From Marinilabilia rubra (GTDB lineage: Bacteria > Bacteroidota > Bacteroidia > Bacteroidales > Marinilabiliaceae), in assembly GCF_003121985.1 (NCBI RefSeq), contig NZ_QEWP01000007.1:124001-188000 (forward strand): DNA of 64,000 nucleotides. The letters are read 5' to 3'. Under the pieces are notes generated by a model. That model worked only from the letters and a program-made list of their open reading frames with translations. It was not told where the DNA came from and made no database searches. This document shows positions 27,802-38,700 of the stretch, one piece after another. The translations under genes and the position numbers were made by a program. Within the stretch, counting starts at the first letter, position 1. Each line of letters opens with the position of its first letter.

Positions 27802-28773
27802 TTACCGCGCGCGTGCCATTAATTTATGAGCAAAACTCTGGAGTTCTGATTTAATTTCTTTTTTACCATTAATCTTTTCAAGATTTTCCATGGCCCGAAA
27901 GAAGTATTCATCCCGCTTCTGGCGGACAATTTCAGAAACCCCAGCTTCATTGAATAAGCTTGTAACTGCGGTAATTTTGTCTTCTGCCTGATATTCCTTA
28001 CGTTCAATCCAGTCTAAAAGTTCCTTTTTTGATTCTTTTTCAAGTCTGTTCAAGGCCGTTATTAGCAGAAAGGTCTTTTTATTAGTAAGAATATCATTTC
28101 CAATTCTTTTGCCAAATGATTCCTGGTCTCCGTATACATCCAGCCAATCGTCCTGCAATTGAAAAGCCATGCCAATGTCCTGTCCGAATTTATATAGAAG
28201 ACTGCAATCCCGCAGACTCCCCCCACCAAGCATACCTCCAATCTTCATACTTCCACCTATCAAAACGGCTGTTTTGAGCCGGATCATATCCAGGTATCCA
28301 TCCTCAGTAACATCAATGGTCTTTTCGAAATCCATGTCGAACTGCTGACCTTCACAAACTTCAATCGCTGTTTTGTTAAAGACTTCCAATACCTGGGGAA
28401 GAACCCCTACAGGGCTTTTGGTCATCAGTTCATAGGCTTTAATCAGCATTGCATCACCGGAAAGAATAGCGGTGTTATTGTCCCACTTTTTATGCACAGT
28501 AGGCTGATTTCTTCTCACTTCAGATTGATCCATAATATCATCATGAAGCAATGTAAAATTATGGAAAACTTCTAAGCCAACAGCCGGAATAACAGCTGAG
28601 GAGAAATCGCCAAAAAGAGCTGCGGAGGTCAGACAAAGAGCAGGTCGCAGCCGTTTGCCTCCTAAAGATAAAACATACCGAACCGGTTCGTAGAGTCCTT
28701 CCGGACGCTTCATCCCATCAAGCATTTGAATTTGATCCTCAACTATCTGGCGGAATTCTTCAATTTTCGACAT
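27802..28773 (-). CDS. Polyprenyl (farnesyl/geranylgeranyl) diphosphate synthase
   Basis: 323 residues. First aspartate-rich motif in LLHDDIMDQSEVRR, second in QLQDDWLDVYG, with GGKRLRPAL near the start: the full signature of trans-polyprenyl synthases. It makes isoprenoid chains by condensing isopentenyl diphosphate with an allylic diphosphate; chain length cannot be set from sequence alone. Its start overlaps the end of the MMPL exporter gene by 14 bases. Confidence 0.94.
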   Translation of the reverse strand: MSKIEEFRQIVEDQIQMLDGMKRPEGLYEPVRYVLSLGGKRLRPALCLTSAALFGDFSSAVIPAVGLEVFHNFTLLHDDIMDQSEVRRNQPTVHKKWDNNTAILSGDAMLIKAYELMTKSPVGVLPQVLEVFNKTAIEVCEGQQFDMDFEKTIDVTEDGYLDMIRLKTAVLIGGSMKIGGMLGGGSLRDCSLLYKFGQDIGMAFQLQDDWLDVYGDQESFGKRIGNDILTNKKTFLLITALNRLEKESKKELLDWIERKEYQAEDKITAVTSLFNEAGVSEIVRQKRDEYFFRAMENLEKINGKKEIKSELQSFAHKLMARAR

Positions 28774-31207
28774 GGTTTTCTCCTTTTTTGATTGGCTGAG
28801 AAGATTGATCTAAATCCTGTTTATCATCACTTTGATAAATCTTAAGTTCGTCATGATCTATATCCTCATCCTCATTATAAATGGTTAGCATTGGTTCTTT
28901 AAACGACTCATTGGTAATTAGTCTTTCCAATCCCAATAGTAAGGAAGGTAACAAAATGAGATTTGAGAAAAGTGCCACTAACAGGGTAATGGCCACTAAT
29001 GCGCCCAAAGCAACTGTTCCTCCGAAACTGGACACTGTAAATATACCAAATCCAAAGAAAAGAATAATAGAAGTATAGATCATACTTCGTCCGGTTTCTT
29101 TCAACGCCAGTACAGTAGCGGCTCTGATGCTCCAATTAGTTTCACTTAACTCCTGCCTGTATTTTGCCAGAAAGTGGATTGTATCGTCAACTGAAATGCC
29201 AAATGCGATACTAAACACCAATATCGTTGAGGGCTTAATGGGAATATCCATAAAGCCCATTAAGGCAGCAGTAGTGATGAGGGGAACCAGATTGGGAATA
29301 AGAGAAACCAGTACCATTCGTTTTGAACGAAACATCCAGGCCATAAAAGAGGCAATAAGCAACACCGCCAGTCCCAAACTAATAAACAAATTCCGGATAA
29401 GATAGTCGGTTCCCTTAAAAAACACAACACTCGACCCGGTCACAGAGGTTTCATATTTATCGGCAGGAAATACAGAATCAACAACGCTTCTAATTTCCCT
29501 GTCCAGGCTATCCATTCTGGTGGTCCCGACATCCTGCATACGAAAACTGATCCTGGCCCTTTGCTGAGTGGAATCGACAAAAGAACTCACCACCTGTGGC
29601 CCTCCGGTCTGACTATTGGGAAGATAGGATAAGATAAAATTCCGCTCCATAGAACCTGGTAAAGAATAATAGGCTGCACTTCCATTATAAAACGCCTGCC
29701 GGGCAAATTTTACTACCTGAAGCATTGACAACCCACGGGAAAGTTCAGGAAATGATTTTAGCTTTTCCTCCAATGCTTCCATTTTTTGGAGGTTCCGTTG
29801 CTGCATTACACCTTTGGGCTTTTTAGTATCAATCATGATCTCAAGTGGCATCAACCCGCTGAAATGCTTTTCGAAAAATTTAAGATCCTTGTACAATTGA
29901 TGATCGTGAGGAATATCATCAAGCATATAACCTGTGGTTTGCATCCGGGATATTCCCAAACCGCCAAAAACCAATAACAAAAGTGTTCCGGCAAACACAA
30001 CCTTCTTATGATTCAAAGAAATATGAATCAGTTTATTAATGATTTTCTCAAAAAACGGTCGGTCCAGGTGTTTAACATGCCGTTCTTTAGGATCGCCCAG
30101 AAAGCTAAATATAATAGGAATCAGCAACAAAGAAAGAAAAAATACCACCATAATATTAATGGAGGCCATAATTCCAAACTCTACCAACAATCGACTGCTG
30201 GTAAAAATAAAAGTGGCAAACCCACTAGCTGTGGTTAAATTGGTAAGAAAAGTGGCATTTCCAATCTTGCGAATAACCCTTTGCAAAGACTTTATTTTGT
30301 TCCGATGGTTTCTAAACTCATAATGAAATTTATTCAGTAAAAAAACCGAATTGGGAATCCCGATGACAATAATCAATGGGGGAATCATACCGGTAAGAAT
30401 GGTCACCTTAAATCCCATCATGCCCTGCAGACCCAAAGCCCAAATGACAGCCATCCCAACCACAAGCATTGAAAACATAACAACTTTAAATGACCGAAAG
30501 AACAGAAAAATAATAATGGCCGTAATACCCAGAGCCAGCCATATAAACATGTTCAATTCTTTCTTTATCATTTCAGCCGTTGCGACGCGAATAAAAGGAA
30601 GCCCCGAAAAACGAAGCTGATTTCCGGATTTCTCTTCATACTCTTTCCCCCGCTTTTTTATTTCATCCATCAACTTTACACGTGAGGAACTTTCAAGAAT
30701 CTCCTTATCGAGGGTAATTCCAAGAAGGTAGGTATTGGTTTCTTTATTATAAAGTAATTCCTGGTAGAAAGGAAGAGAATTAAAAGCTTCTTTGAGGGAA
30801 TCAAGTTGCAGCTGACTTTCAACCTCATCAAATACCGGTATCACCTTAAACTTTTTTTGTTCTTTATCCCGGTAAAGATTGTAAGAATCAGAAACCGAAA
30901 GGACAGATGTGATGCCATCAATCTCTTCAAGATCTTTGGAGAGGTTCTGCCAGGTTCTGAAATGGTCAACATCAAAAAAAGATGAATCCTGAACGCCTAC
31001 TACCATTAAGTTACCTTCGTTTCCAAAACGTTCGGCAAACTCTTCATATTCCAGATAAATAGGGTCATCCTCTGGCAGCAATGGTGCATATTGATAAGAC
31101 ATCTCAATGTTGCGAGACTGGAATCCCATAAAAGCAGTGAGAATACCCAGAACTATTAATATAGGGAGCCGGTTTCGAAGGATAAAACTGGCGATACGAA
31201 TCCACAT
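28760..31207 (-). CDS. MMPL/Patched-type RND transporter
   Basis: 815 residues from the ATG at 31205-31207. Twelve predicted helices in two halves: a helix near 10-30, a large extracytoplasmic loop, five helices (about 220-370), another helix near 400, a second loop and five helices (about 600-780) containing the SSD-like SIAFGISVDDTIHFLAKY. This belongs to the RND superfamily of lipid and hopanoid exporters rather than drug efflux pumps of the AcrB type. The adjacent polyprenyl synthase makes an isoprenoid-derived cargo conceivable, but that is inference. Confidence 0.88.
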   Translation of the reverse strand: MWIRIASFILRNRLPILIVLGILTAFMGFQSRNIEMSYQYAPLLPEDDPIYLEYEEFAERFGNEGNLMVVGVQDSSFFDVDHFRTWQNLSKDLEEIDGITSVLSVSDSYNLYRDKEQKKFKVIPVFDEVESQLQLDSLKEAFNSLPFYQELLYNKETNTYLLGITLDKEILESSSRVKLMDEIKKRGKEYEEKSGNQLRFSGLPFIRVATAEMIKKELNMFIWLALGITAIIIFLFFRSFKVVMFSMLVVGMAVIWALGLQGMMGFKVTILTGMIPPLIIVIGIPNSVFLLNKFHYEFRNHRNKIKSLQRVIRKIGNATFLTNLTTASGFATFIFTSSRLLVEFGIMASINIMVVFFLSLLLIPIIFSFLGDPKERHVKHLDRPFFEKIINKLIHISLNHKKVVFAGTLLLLVFGGLGISRMQTTGYMLDDIPHDHQLYKDLKFFEKHFSGLMPLEIMIDTKKPKGVMQQRNLQKMEALEEKLKSFPELSRGLSMLQVVKFARQAFYNGSAAYYSLPGSMERNFILSYLPNSQTGGPQVVSSFVDSTQQRARISFRMQDVGTTRMDSLDREIRSVVDSVFPADKYETSVTGSSVVFFKGTDYLIRNLFISLGLAVLLIASFMAWMFRSKRMVLVSLIPNLVPLITTAALMGFMDIPIKPSTILVFSIAFGISVDDTIHFLAKYRQELSETNWSIRAATVLALKETGRSMIYTSIILFFGFGIFTVSSFGGTVALGALVAITLLVALFSNLILLPSLLLGLERLITNESFKEPMLTIYNEDEDIDHDELKIYQSDDKQDLDQSSQPIKKGENHVEN

Positions 31208-31281
31208 AATCAAAAAATTACCTCAAAAATCCATACAAAATGCTGCGAAGTTAGGAAAATTTCAGGATTTGGCACCTCTTT

Positions 31282-32253
31282 TTAAAACATCCGTTCGCCA
31301 AATAAACCTCGTTTCCGACCCTGCTTTTTCCCAAAATAAAGTGACAGATTAACAAATGGCCAGACCGAAAACCGATGGTTCCCAAAATTCCCGAAGGCTG
31401 TAAGAAAACCTCCGGAAACCGATAAACTTCTGTTAAGGAAAAACTCAGCCGAAGCTTGTTGTTCAACAGCAAATCGGGAAGGAAATTCGCCTGAAAAAGC
31501 TCTTATTTCGCCACGGCCAAAGAGGGAGGTCATTATTTCCCAATCTACCCTCAGAGAGAATGTAGCGAGCCACCCCTTTCCCAGATATGACGCACTTCTG
31601 GGTGTGTATAAATGGTCATCTTCAAGATAGGCATCTCCTTCATCAAAAGGAATGCCATAATCCAAAGCAAAGCCAGCCGATAGAATCAGGTATGGCTGAT
31701 GGGGGTTACAATCCATTTTGTCGTAAAAAGGGCGACTCAGCAGCAACTGATTTCTGATGGATAGAACCAATGGAGTTACTGCCACAGAATCTGCCAGAAA
31801 AGTATCTTTCCCTTTCTTGACACGCCTGAGGCCCGGGAAGGAAGAGTAAATGCCATGCAATGAGGAGATCCACAATCGTTCACGCGATATTTCTCTTTTT
31901 AGAAAAAGATTAGGCGCCCAAAAATTAAGCCCTATCAAAGACTGAAGTTCAACTCCCTGTGTAAGGCCATATCTTGAAGGAGAGGATAAGCTTATATTTC
32001 CTGCTTTTGAATAAGATGTCGCAGCCGTTGAAGCAGCCCAGATATGATCATCCCTCACATCACTAAGTGCGGGGTCATTGGCGCGGAGGGCATTAAACAT
32101 ATTACCTTCTCCGGCTGCCCTTTTCCTTTTATTCAAATCTTCAGTGGCTTTTTCAACCTGGCTGCGTTTTTTAAATGGCCAGAACTGTGCCTGCGAAGGA
32201 GTTGCAAACACAAACAATCCACAAAAAGCCCATATAATAAGCACTTTATTCAT
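31282..32253 (-). CDS. Predicted outer-membrane beta-barrel protein, unknown function
   Basis: 323 residues with a signal peptide (1-22, cut near PSQAQ). After a basic stretch (KKRSQVEKATEDLNKRKRA) the chain alternates short amphipathic strands rich in Tyr, Trp and Phe, such as GWLATFSLRVDWEIM, SVSGGFLTAFGNFGNH and FVNLSLYFGKKQG, which suggests a barrel. No family is recognised. It is 68 bases upstream (on minus) of the MMPL exporter and may be co-transcribed, and it diverges from the tetR gene. Confidence 0.6.
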   Translation of the reverse strand: MNKVLIIWAFCGLFVFATPSQAQFWPFKKRSQVEKATEDLNKRKRAAGEGNMFNALRANDPALSDVRDDHIWAASTAATSYSKAGNISLSSPSRYGLTQGVELQSLIGLNFWAPNLFLKREISRERLWISSLHGIYSSFPGLRRVKKGKDTFLADSVAVTPLVLSIRNQLLLSRPFYDKMDCNPHQPYLILSAGFALDYGIPFDEGDAYLEDDHLYTPRSASYLGKGWLATFSLRVDWEIMTSLFGRGEIRAFSGEFPSRFAVEQQASAEFFLNRSLSVSGGFLTAFGNFGNHRFSVWPFVNLSLYFGKKQGRKRGLFGERMF

Positions 32254-32383
32254 CTTATGACATTCTCAAGCACGTGAAAATGCCAATTATTCAGGCCTTT
32301 AACAAGATTTATTTACGAATGGCCGCATTCTGTTGACAGGCAACCGCCATTCACCGATATTTTTCGTTTGTTTAACGGAAACT

Positions 32384-32415
32384 CAGGAAACTTTTCATCT
32401 TTTTAAAGTTTCCTG
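32384..32415 (+). promoter_or_regulatory. Probable TetR operator overlapping the tetR promoter
   Basis: Perfect 11-base inverted repeat CAGGAAACTTT (32384-32394) and AAAGTTTCCTG (32405-32415), spacer 10. It lies just before the -7 box at 32430-32437 and so covers the -33 region, as expected for autorepression. A related half site GGAAACT lies directly before it (32378-32384). Confidence 0.6.
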
Positions 32416-32429
32416 TGTAAATGCTTACT

Positions 32430-32437
32430 TATCTTTG
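32430..32437 (+). promoter_or_regulatory. Putative -7 box of the tetR-efflux operon
   Basis: TATCTTTG matches TAnnTTTG and lies seven bases before the ATG at 32445. It implies a nearly leaderless transcript and excludes the earlier in-frame ATG at 32421. Confidence 0.55.
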
Positions 32438-32444
32438 CAAAACC

Positions 32445-33074
32445 ATGGAAGAAAAAAGAATTTCAATAATTAAAAAGGGCCTCGAACTCTTTAACCTTTA
32501 TGGTATTCGAAGTGTTACAATGGATGAGTTGGCAAAAGAGATGGGCGTTTCCAAAAAGACACTTTACCAACATTTTAATAATAAAAATGATTTGGTAACT
32601 GAGATAATGGAACATACCTCCAGCGAAATCAAGGATCAACTGGAAACAGACCCGTGTGAAGATGTCAATGCAATTGAAGAATTTTTCTTCCATAGGAGGG
32701 AGCTGTTTAAAAAGTTAAGCAGACAAAATACGAACATTGTATTCGATCTCAGGAAATATTACCCTGAAGTATATAGCAGGCTCAAAGAAATGCGTCGACA
32801 ATTGCTTTACGATGCTTATATAAAGAATTTCAAAAAAGGCATTCAACAAAATTTGTATCGACAAGATCTGGATATAGATTTTCTTTCCAGATTGATGACC
32901 GGAAGTCATGTATTCATCTTTGACCCAACTTATGGAATTTTCTCTGAGGAAGAATTAATATCAGACAAATTCAGAACAAGTCTGTTTTCTTATCATTTTA
33001 AAGGAATTTGCACAGATAAAGGATATAAGATATTTGAAGAACTAATGCAAAAAACCGAAATGACAGCAACATAA
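32445..33074 (+). CDS. TetR-family transcriptional regulator
   Basis: 209 residues from the ATG at 32445. An N-terminal helix-turn-helix reads GIRSVTMDELAKEMGVSKKTLYQHFNNKNDLV, the standard TetR DNA-binding segment; the rest is the helical ligand-binding domain. It heads a plus-strand run with the TolC, membrane fusion and RND permease genes, so it very probably represses them and itself. The start is set by the promoter box at 32430-32437, which overlaps the alternative start. Confidence 0.93.
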   Translation: MEEKRISIIKKGLELFNLYGIRSVTMDELAKEMGVSKKTLYQHFNNKNDLVTEIMEHTSSEIKDQLETDPCEDVNAIEEFFFHRRELFKKLSRQNTNIVFDLRKYYPEVYSRLKEMRRQLLYDAYIKNFKKGIQQNLYRQDLDIDFLSRLMTGSHVFIFDPTYGIFSEEELISDKFRTSLFSYHFKGICTDKGYKIFEELMQKTEMTAT

Positions 33075-33157
33075 AATAACCTGTTCAATAAGTGCCTTAA
33101 CAACTGAACTCCTGATTTCTCAAATAACAGAACCGTAAAAAAGAAAATTATAGTTTT

Positions 33158-34522
33158 ATGAAAACCATTCAATACTGGACAGTATTCATACTCCTTCTGA
33201 TGGGAGTTCCACTATCGGGACAACAGCCTTCTGATACCTTGTCATTTAGTCTGGATGAGGCTATGCAGTATGCCACCAACCATGCCTACCAAAAGATTAG
33301 CTCGGAATACGACATCGCATCGGCAAAGAAAAAAATATGGGAGACCATTGCCGGAGGTCTTCCACAGATAGATTTCTCCGGACGATACAATCATTCGATT
33401 GATGTTCCCGTTAGTTTGTTGCCTGCTGAAATAATTCCTGAGGATATGCGTCCCCCGGGAACAGGCCCCGGGGATAAAGTTCCTGTATCATTCTCAACCG
33501 CATATGACGGGAACTATTCCGTTTCAGTAGAGCAGATGATCTTCAATGGCTCTTATTTTGTTGGATTACAAGCAACACAAGTATTCCTGGATTTAACACG
33601 TCATCAAGATGAGAAAACAGAAATAGAGATCAGGGATGCCGTAGCAAAAGCTTATTTTCTGGTCCTGTCAGCCCGGGAAAATCTGGAGGCCTTTGAAGAG
33701 AACCTGCAGGTAAACCAGGCAACCCTCAATGAAACTGAAAAGCTTTACGAAAACGGATTTCGTGAGTCGCTTGATGTATCTCAGATAAAACTAATGGTGC
33801 GCGAAGCTGAAAAACAAATCGTTGAAGTTAAAAGAAACGAAGAGGTTGCTATGGCAGTCCTGCGCTTTTCCATGGGTCTGGAAGAAGATCAGCCCATCGT
33901 CCTTAAGGAAGAGATAAAAGGCCTATCCAATGATGCCAAAGCCGAGGAAGCCAAACAAAAAGAGTGGATGCCACAAGAACATATTGACTTTCGGATTGCC
34001 GACACCAATACTGAAAGCGAAAAATTGCAGCTTAAAAACATCAGAGCCCAATATCTTCCCCAGATAAATGCGTTTTACAACTATCAGAAAACAGGATTCG
34101 GAGATGAGTGGAATATTTTTGAAGATGAATGGTATAAATCCCAATCCGTAGGTCTTTCTGTTTCCATTCCAATCTTTTCATCGGGAATGCGGCATGCGCA
34201 GGCCCAGCAACAAAAAATAGCCTGGCAGAAAAGCATCAATGTTCGCAAGATGACTTTGAGAAACATAAAAACCCAAAGTCTCACGGCTTTAACAGAATAC
34301 AACAGTGCCATTGACCAGTATGACATAGCCACTGAGAGTAAAGAACTGGCAAAGGATATCTACGACAAAACACGGATCAAATTTTCGAATGGTATAGCAG
34401 GAAGTTTTGAGTTGACCCAGCAACAAGGTCAGTACATTCAGGCACAAATCAGCCATGTGCAGGCAGCTTTGCAGCTTTTAAACTCACGAATCAATTACCT
34501 GAAAGCCATTGGTAAACTTTAG
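33158..34522 (+). CDS. TolC-family outer-membrane efflux protein
   Basis: 454 residues with a signal peptide (1-21, cut near LSGQQ). The long helical body with repeats (LSLDEAMQYA-like start SFSLDEAMQYATNHAY, ENGFRESLDVSQIKLM and SFELTQQQGQYIQAQ) fits the OEP fold that forms the outer-membrane exit duct. Second gene of the TetR/RND operon; the fusion protein follows after 17 bases. Confidence 0.93.
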   Translation: MKTIQYWTVFILLLMGVPLSGQQPSDTLSFSLDEAMQYATNHAYQKISSEYDIASAKKKIWETIAGGLPQIDFSGRYNHSIDVPVSLLPAEIIPEDMRPPGTGPGDKVPVSFSTAYDGNYSVSVEQMIFNGSYFVGLQATQVFLDLTRHQDEKTEIEIRDAVAKAYFLVLSARENLEAFEENLQVNQATLNETEKLYENGFRESLDVSQIKLMVREAEKQIVEVKRNEEVAMAVLRFSMGLEEDQPIVLKEEIKGLSNDAKAEEAKQKEWMPQEHIDFRIADTNTESEKLQLKNIRAQYLPQINAFYNYQKTGFGDEWNIFEDEWYKSQSVGLSVSIPIFSSGMRHAQAQQQKIAWQKSINVRKMTLRNIKTQSLTALTEYNSAIDQYDIATESKELAKDIYDKTRIKFSNGIAGSFELTQQQGQYIQAQISHVQAALQLLNSRINYLKAIGKL

Positions 34523-34539
34523 TAAAGTAACAATTAGCC

Positions 34540-35715
34540 ATGACAAAAAAGAATAATAAACTTAATACATCAGCCATGCTACGTACAATAACTACGCTCT
34601 GCCTGATTACTCTGATTATTGCAGCATCAGGGTGCAGTGCCAACAAACCTTCTGAAGAAAAGGAGATAAAGAAAGAGCAACTTGAAGAATATAAAAAAGA
34701 GTTGAGTGAGTTAAAGAAGAAGATTGCCAAACTGGAAGGAGAATTAGGCAATGATTCACCTGCTAATTTGGTCAATGTTGAATTAAAAGAGTTACAGCCA
34801 ACCCTCTTTGAGCAGTTTATTGAGGCTGTTGGTAATGTATCCACAGATCAAAACATCGTCATTAGTCCTGAAGTCTCAGGTGTTATCGAATCTATTAGAA
34901 TAAAAGAAGGACAGGACGTAAAAAAGGGGCAAATTCTGGCCAAACTAAATACCGAATCTATAGAGCAGAGTATAGAAGAAGTCAAGGTAAATCTGGAACT
35001 GGCTACCACTCTTTACAAACGCCGGAAAAATCTTTGGGAACAAAATATTGGCAGCGAAGTTGAGTTTCTACAGGCTGAATCAAATATGAATGCCATACAG
35101 AAAAAGCTTCAGGGCCTGGAGGCTCAACTTGAAATGGCAGTCATAAAAGCTCCTATAAATGGGGTCATCGACGATTTAAAGCAAAAGCAGGGAGAAATGG
35201 CAGGTCCATCAATTCCCTTTGCGCGACTTGTTAACCTGGATGAAGTTTACATCACAGCAGATGTTTCTGAGGACTATCTGAATCAAATCAATGCAGAAGA
35301 TTCCGTTTCAATCTATTTCCCTGTTTTGAATGTCACCAAAAAGGCGAAGATATACAGAACCTCAGCTGTCATTGATCCGGACACCCGTACTTTCTCTATC
35401 CGTGTGAACCTTAAAAACAAAGATAATGCCCTGCAGCCAAACCTGATGGGTGAATTGAAGATGAGAATTGCCAGGATTCCCGAAGCTCTTGTTGTTCCTT
35501 CATTGCTCATTAAAAAGGACTTTAAAGGAGAATTTGTCTTTGTGGCCACAAATGGAGATTCAAGTAGCAAGGTTGCTGAGAAAAAATACATTTCAACCAG
35601 CATAAAAGACAACAATAGCACAGTGGTAACCAAAGGACTTGAGTCCGGCATGAAGATTATTACCAAAGGATATGCGCAAGTTACCGACGGCACCCCATTG
35701 AACATTAACGAGTAA
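34540..35715 (+). CDS. RND efflux membrane-fusion (adaptor) lipoprotein
   Basis: 391 residues. The N-terminus carries a lipoprotein signal ending IIAASGC (Cys at about 32 counting from the first Met; a start at 34576 would shorten the leader). A coiled coil (about 36-65), lipoyl/barrel-sandwich parts (IESIRIKEGQDVKKGQILAKL and MAVIKAPINGVIDDL) and a beta-barrel follow, the order expected of HlyD/AcrA proteins. It bridges the TolC and RND components; the permease begins 12 bases after. Confidence 0.93.
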   Translation: MTKKNNKLNTSAMLRTITTLCLITLIIAASGCSANKPSEEKEIKKEQLEEYKKELSELKKKIAKLEGELGNDSPANLVNVELKELQPTLFEQFIEAVGNVSTDQNIVISPEVSGVIESIRIKEGQDVKKGQILAKLNTESIEQSIEEVKVNLELATTLYKRRKNLWEQNIGSEVEFLQAESNMNAIQKKLQGLEAQLEMAVIKAPINGVIDDLKQKQGEMAGPSIPFARLVNLDEVYITADVSEDYLNQINAEDSVSIYFPVLNVTKKAKIYRTSAVIDPDTRTFSIRVNLKNKDNALQPNLMGELKMRIARIPEALVVPSLLIKKDFKGEFVFVATNGDSSSKVAEKKYISTSIKDNNSTVVTKGLESGMKIITKGYAQVTDGTPLNINE

Positions 35716-35727
35716 AAAACTGATCCA

Positions 35728-38700
35728 ATGAAGGAGCATCCTGAAATAGATGAGCAAAAGGTGGTTGAACGCAAATTCGGCCCCACTGTTGCTGCATTAA
35801 AAAACAAAAATACCATATTCATTCTTACAGTTTTCCTGTTCATAGCAGGTTTATTATCATATAATTCGATGCAGCGCGAGCTGTTTCCCGAAATAGTGGT
35901 GCCATATATTATGGTCTCAACCCCCTATCCGGGCAACAGTCCCCTCGATATTGAGAACCTGATAACCCGGCCAATCGAAAAGGAACTAAAAGACCTGACC
36001 GGTGTAAAGCGAATGTCTTCGGCATCTTATCAGGACATAAGTCTCATATTGATTGAGTTTGAGACTGATGTTGAGGTACAAAAAGCGTTGCAGGACACAA
36101 AAGACCAGGTAGACAAAGCACAAAGCGAGTTACCTGAAGATTTGGAAACAGACCCGATGACCGAAGACATTGACTTCTCGGAGTTTCCGGTGCTGAACAT
36201 CAACCTTTCGGGAGATTACAGTATTTACGAACTCAAAAAATATGCAGAAGACCTTCAGGAAGATTTTGAGGGTTTAAAGGAAGTTCGGGAAGCCGATATA
36301 AAAGGTGTTGATGAAAGAGAAATAAAAGTCCATATTGATCCCAATAAGCTGGAAAACACCAACCTGCAGTTTTCCGATATTGAGTTCGCCCTTATGGCCG
36401 AAAACGTCACCATTGGTGCAGGCGAAATTATTGTGGATGGCACCCGCCGCTCTGTGCGAACCGAAGCGGATTACCAAAACATGGATGAAATCCGCAATAC
36501 CATCATCAAAAGCGAAGGCGGAAAAACTGTTCTCCTGAAAGACGTCGCCAGAATTATTGATGGTTTTGAGCAACGCTCATCCATTTCAAGGCTGAATAAA
36601 CAGCCGGTGGTTACCCTGTCTATCGTTAAGAAAAGTGGGGAAAACCTTCTCGACGCTACCGACAAGATATTTAAAATCATTAACGACAAACAATCATCAC
36701 AAGCTTTACCATCAGATTTAAAGGTCACCATTACCGATGACCAGTCGGTTTATATCCGCGATCAGATCAATAACCTGGAGAATTCGATCATCATGGGTAT
36801 GCTATTCGTAATGGTGATTTTATACCTATTTATGGGATTGCGAAATGCGCTTTTTACAGGACTGGCCATTCCTATGTCCATGTTTATTTCATTCCTCATA
36901 CTTGGCGAAACGGGTTATACCATCAATACCATGATTCTTTTCGGATTGCTGATGGCTTTGGGAATGTTGGTAGACAATGCCATTGTGGCTGTGGAAAACA
37001 CCTACCGGCACTTTGAAGAAGGCTATCCCAGGTTTAAAGCAGTGCAGAAAGGCGTCAGTGAAATTGCCATGCCAATTATCAGTTCAACCGCCACTACTCT
37101 TGCTGCCTTTTTCCCGTTATTATTGTGGCCGGGCATCACAGGAGAGTTTATGCAATATCTGCCTATCACATTAATAATAGTGTTGGCTTCCTCTCTTTTT
37201 GTTGCTCTGGTGCTAAACCCGGTTTTTGCGCTGCAGTTCATGAAAAGAGAGAAGATTACTCCTGAGAAGAAAAACCATAAGTGGTTGTTCATCATTACGG
37301 GGGTACTGGCAGGCATTGGCGTTATCAGCTACCTGCTGGGTAGTATTTTATGGGGAAACCTTCTGGTACTGCCACTGCTGCTTACTCTTTTAAACCTGTT
37401 TGTGCTGAAACCTTACTCATATCGTTTCCAACATAAGGTGTTGCCCAATATTGAAAGGATGTATGAAGCAACCCTGCAAAAAGCCATGGGCCGCAGAACA
37501 TCTAAATGGATATTTGGTGGAATGATTGCCATGCTTTTTATGTCCATTGCATTTTTTGGAATGACTAACCCAAACGTCATTTTCTTCCCGGATAATGACC
37601 CCAAGACGGTTTTCATAACCATGGAACTTCCATTGGGAACCGATATTGAAACCACCAATGAGGTCTCTTTTGAAGCCGAGAACATCATTCAGGATGTATT
37701 GGAGCCTTACAATCACATTGTGCAGTCTGTCGGGGTAAATGTGGGCAACGGCAAAGGCGGTTTTTTTGAATCCAGCCGGAGCCCCAACAAATCATTGACC
37801 ACCATCACCTTTGTAGATTATCAGTACCGCGACGGCATCAGTACTTCCATGATCATGAAGGAGTTGAGCGACACACTCAAAGATTTTACAGGGGCAAAGT
37901 TCTTTGTTGAAAAAGAAGAAAACGGTCCACCGGTAGGAAAGCCGGTCAATATTGAAGTCTCAGGAAATGAATTTGAGACGCTGGTTAGCGTTGCTTCCAG
38001 TATTAAGAGTACCATCGATAAGAGTCAAATTGAAGGTATTGAGAACCTTGAGATGGACATCAATATGAACAAACCCGAGATGGAGATAAACATTGACCGG
38101 GACAAAGTTCGCCGCATGGGGCTGAGCACCCAAATGGTAGCCGGAGCCCTTCGTACAGCACTATACGGAGCTAAGGCAGACACCTATAAAGATGGTGAGG
38201 ATGAATATGACATCATGGTTCGTTTGGCAGACAAATATCGTTACGATGTAACCTCTTTAATGAACTTTAAAATCAAAATTGAGAAAAACGGCAAGAGTCA
38301 TCATATTCCTATCTCTGCAGTCGCTGATTATTCGTATGGATCTACTTACGAAGACATTAAACGAAAAGACAACACACGTGTTATCACTCTTTCTTCCAAT
38401 ATTGTGGAGGGATACAACGCCAATAAAATCAATGCAGAAATCCGGCAGCTTATGGATAATTATGAAATGCCGACAGGTTACAAATGGGAAATGACCGGTG
38501 AACAGGAAGATCAAAAGGAAACATCAGACTTTCTTTTGAAAGCACTTTTAATTGCGGTTTCTCTCATCGCCATGATCCTGATAACCCAGTTTAACTCGGG
38601 TGCCAAACCGGCAATCATACTCGCTACGGTAGCATTGAGTACCATAGGGGTATTTATGGGACTGGGAACCTTTGGTATGGATTTCATCATTCTCATGACC

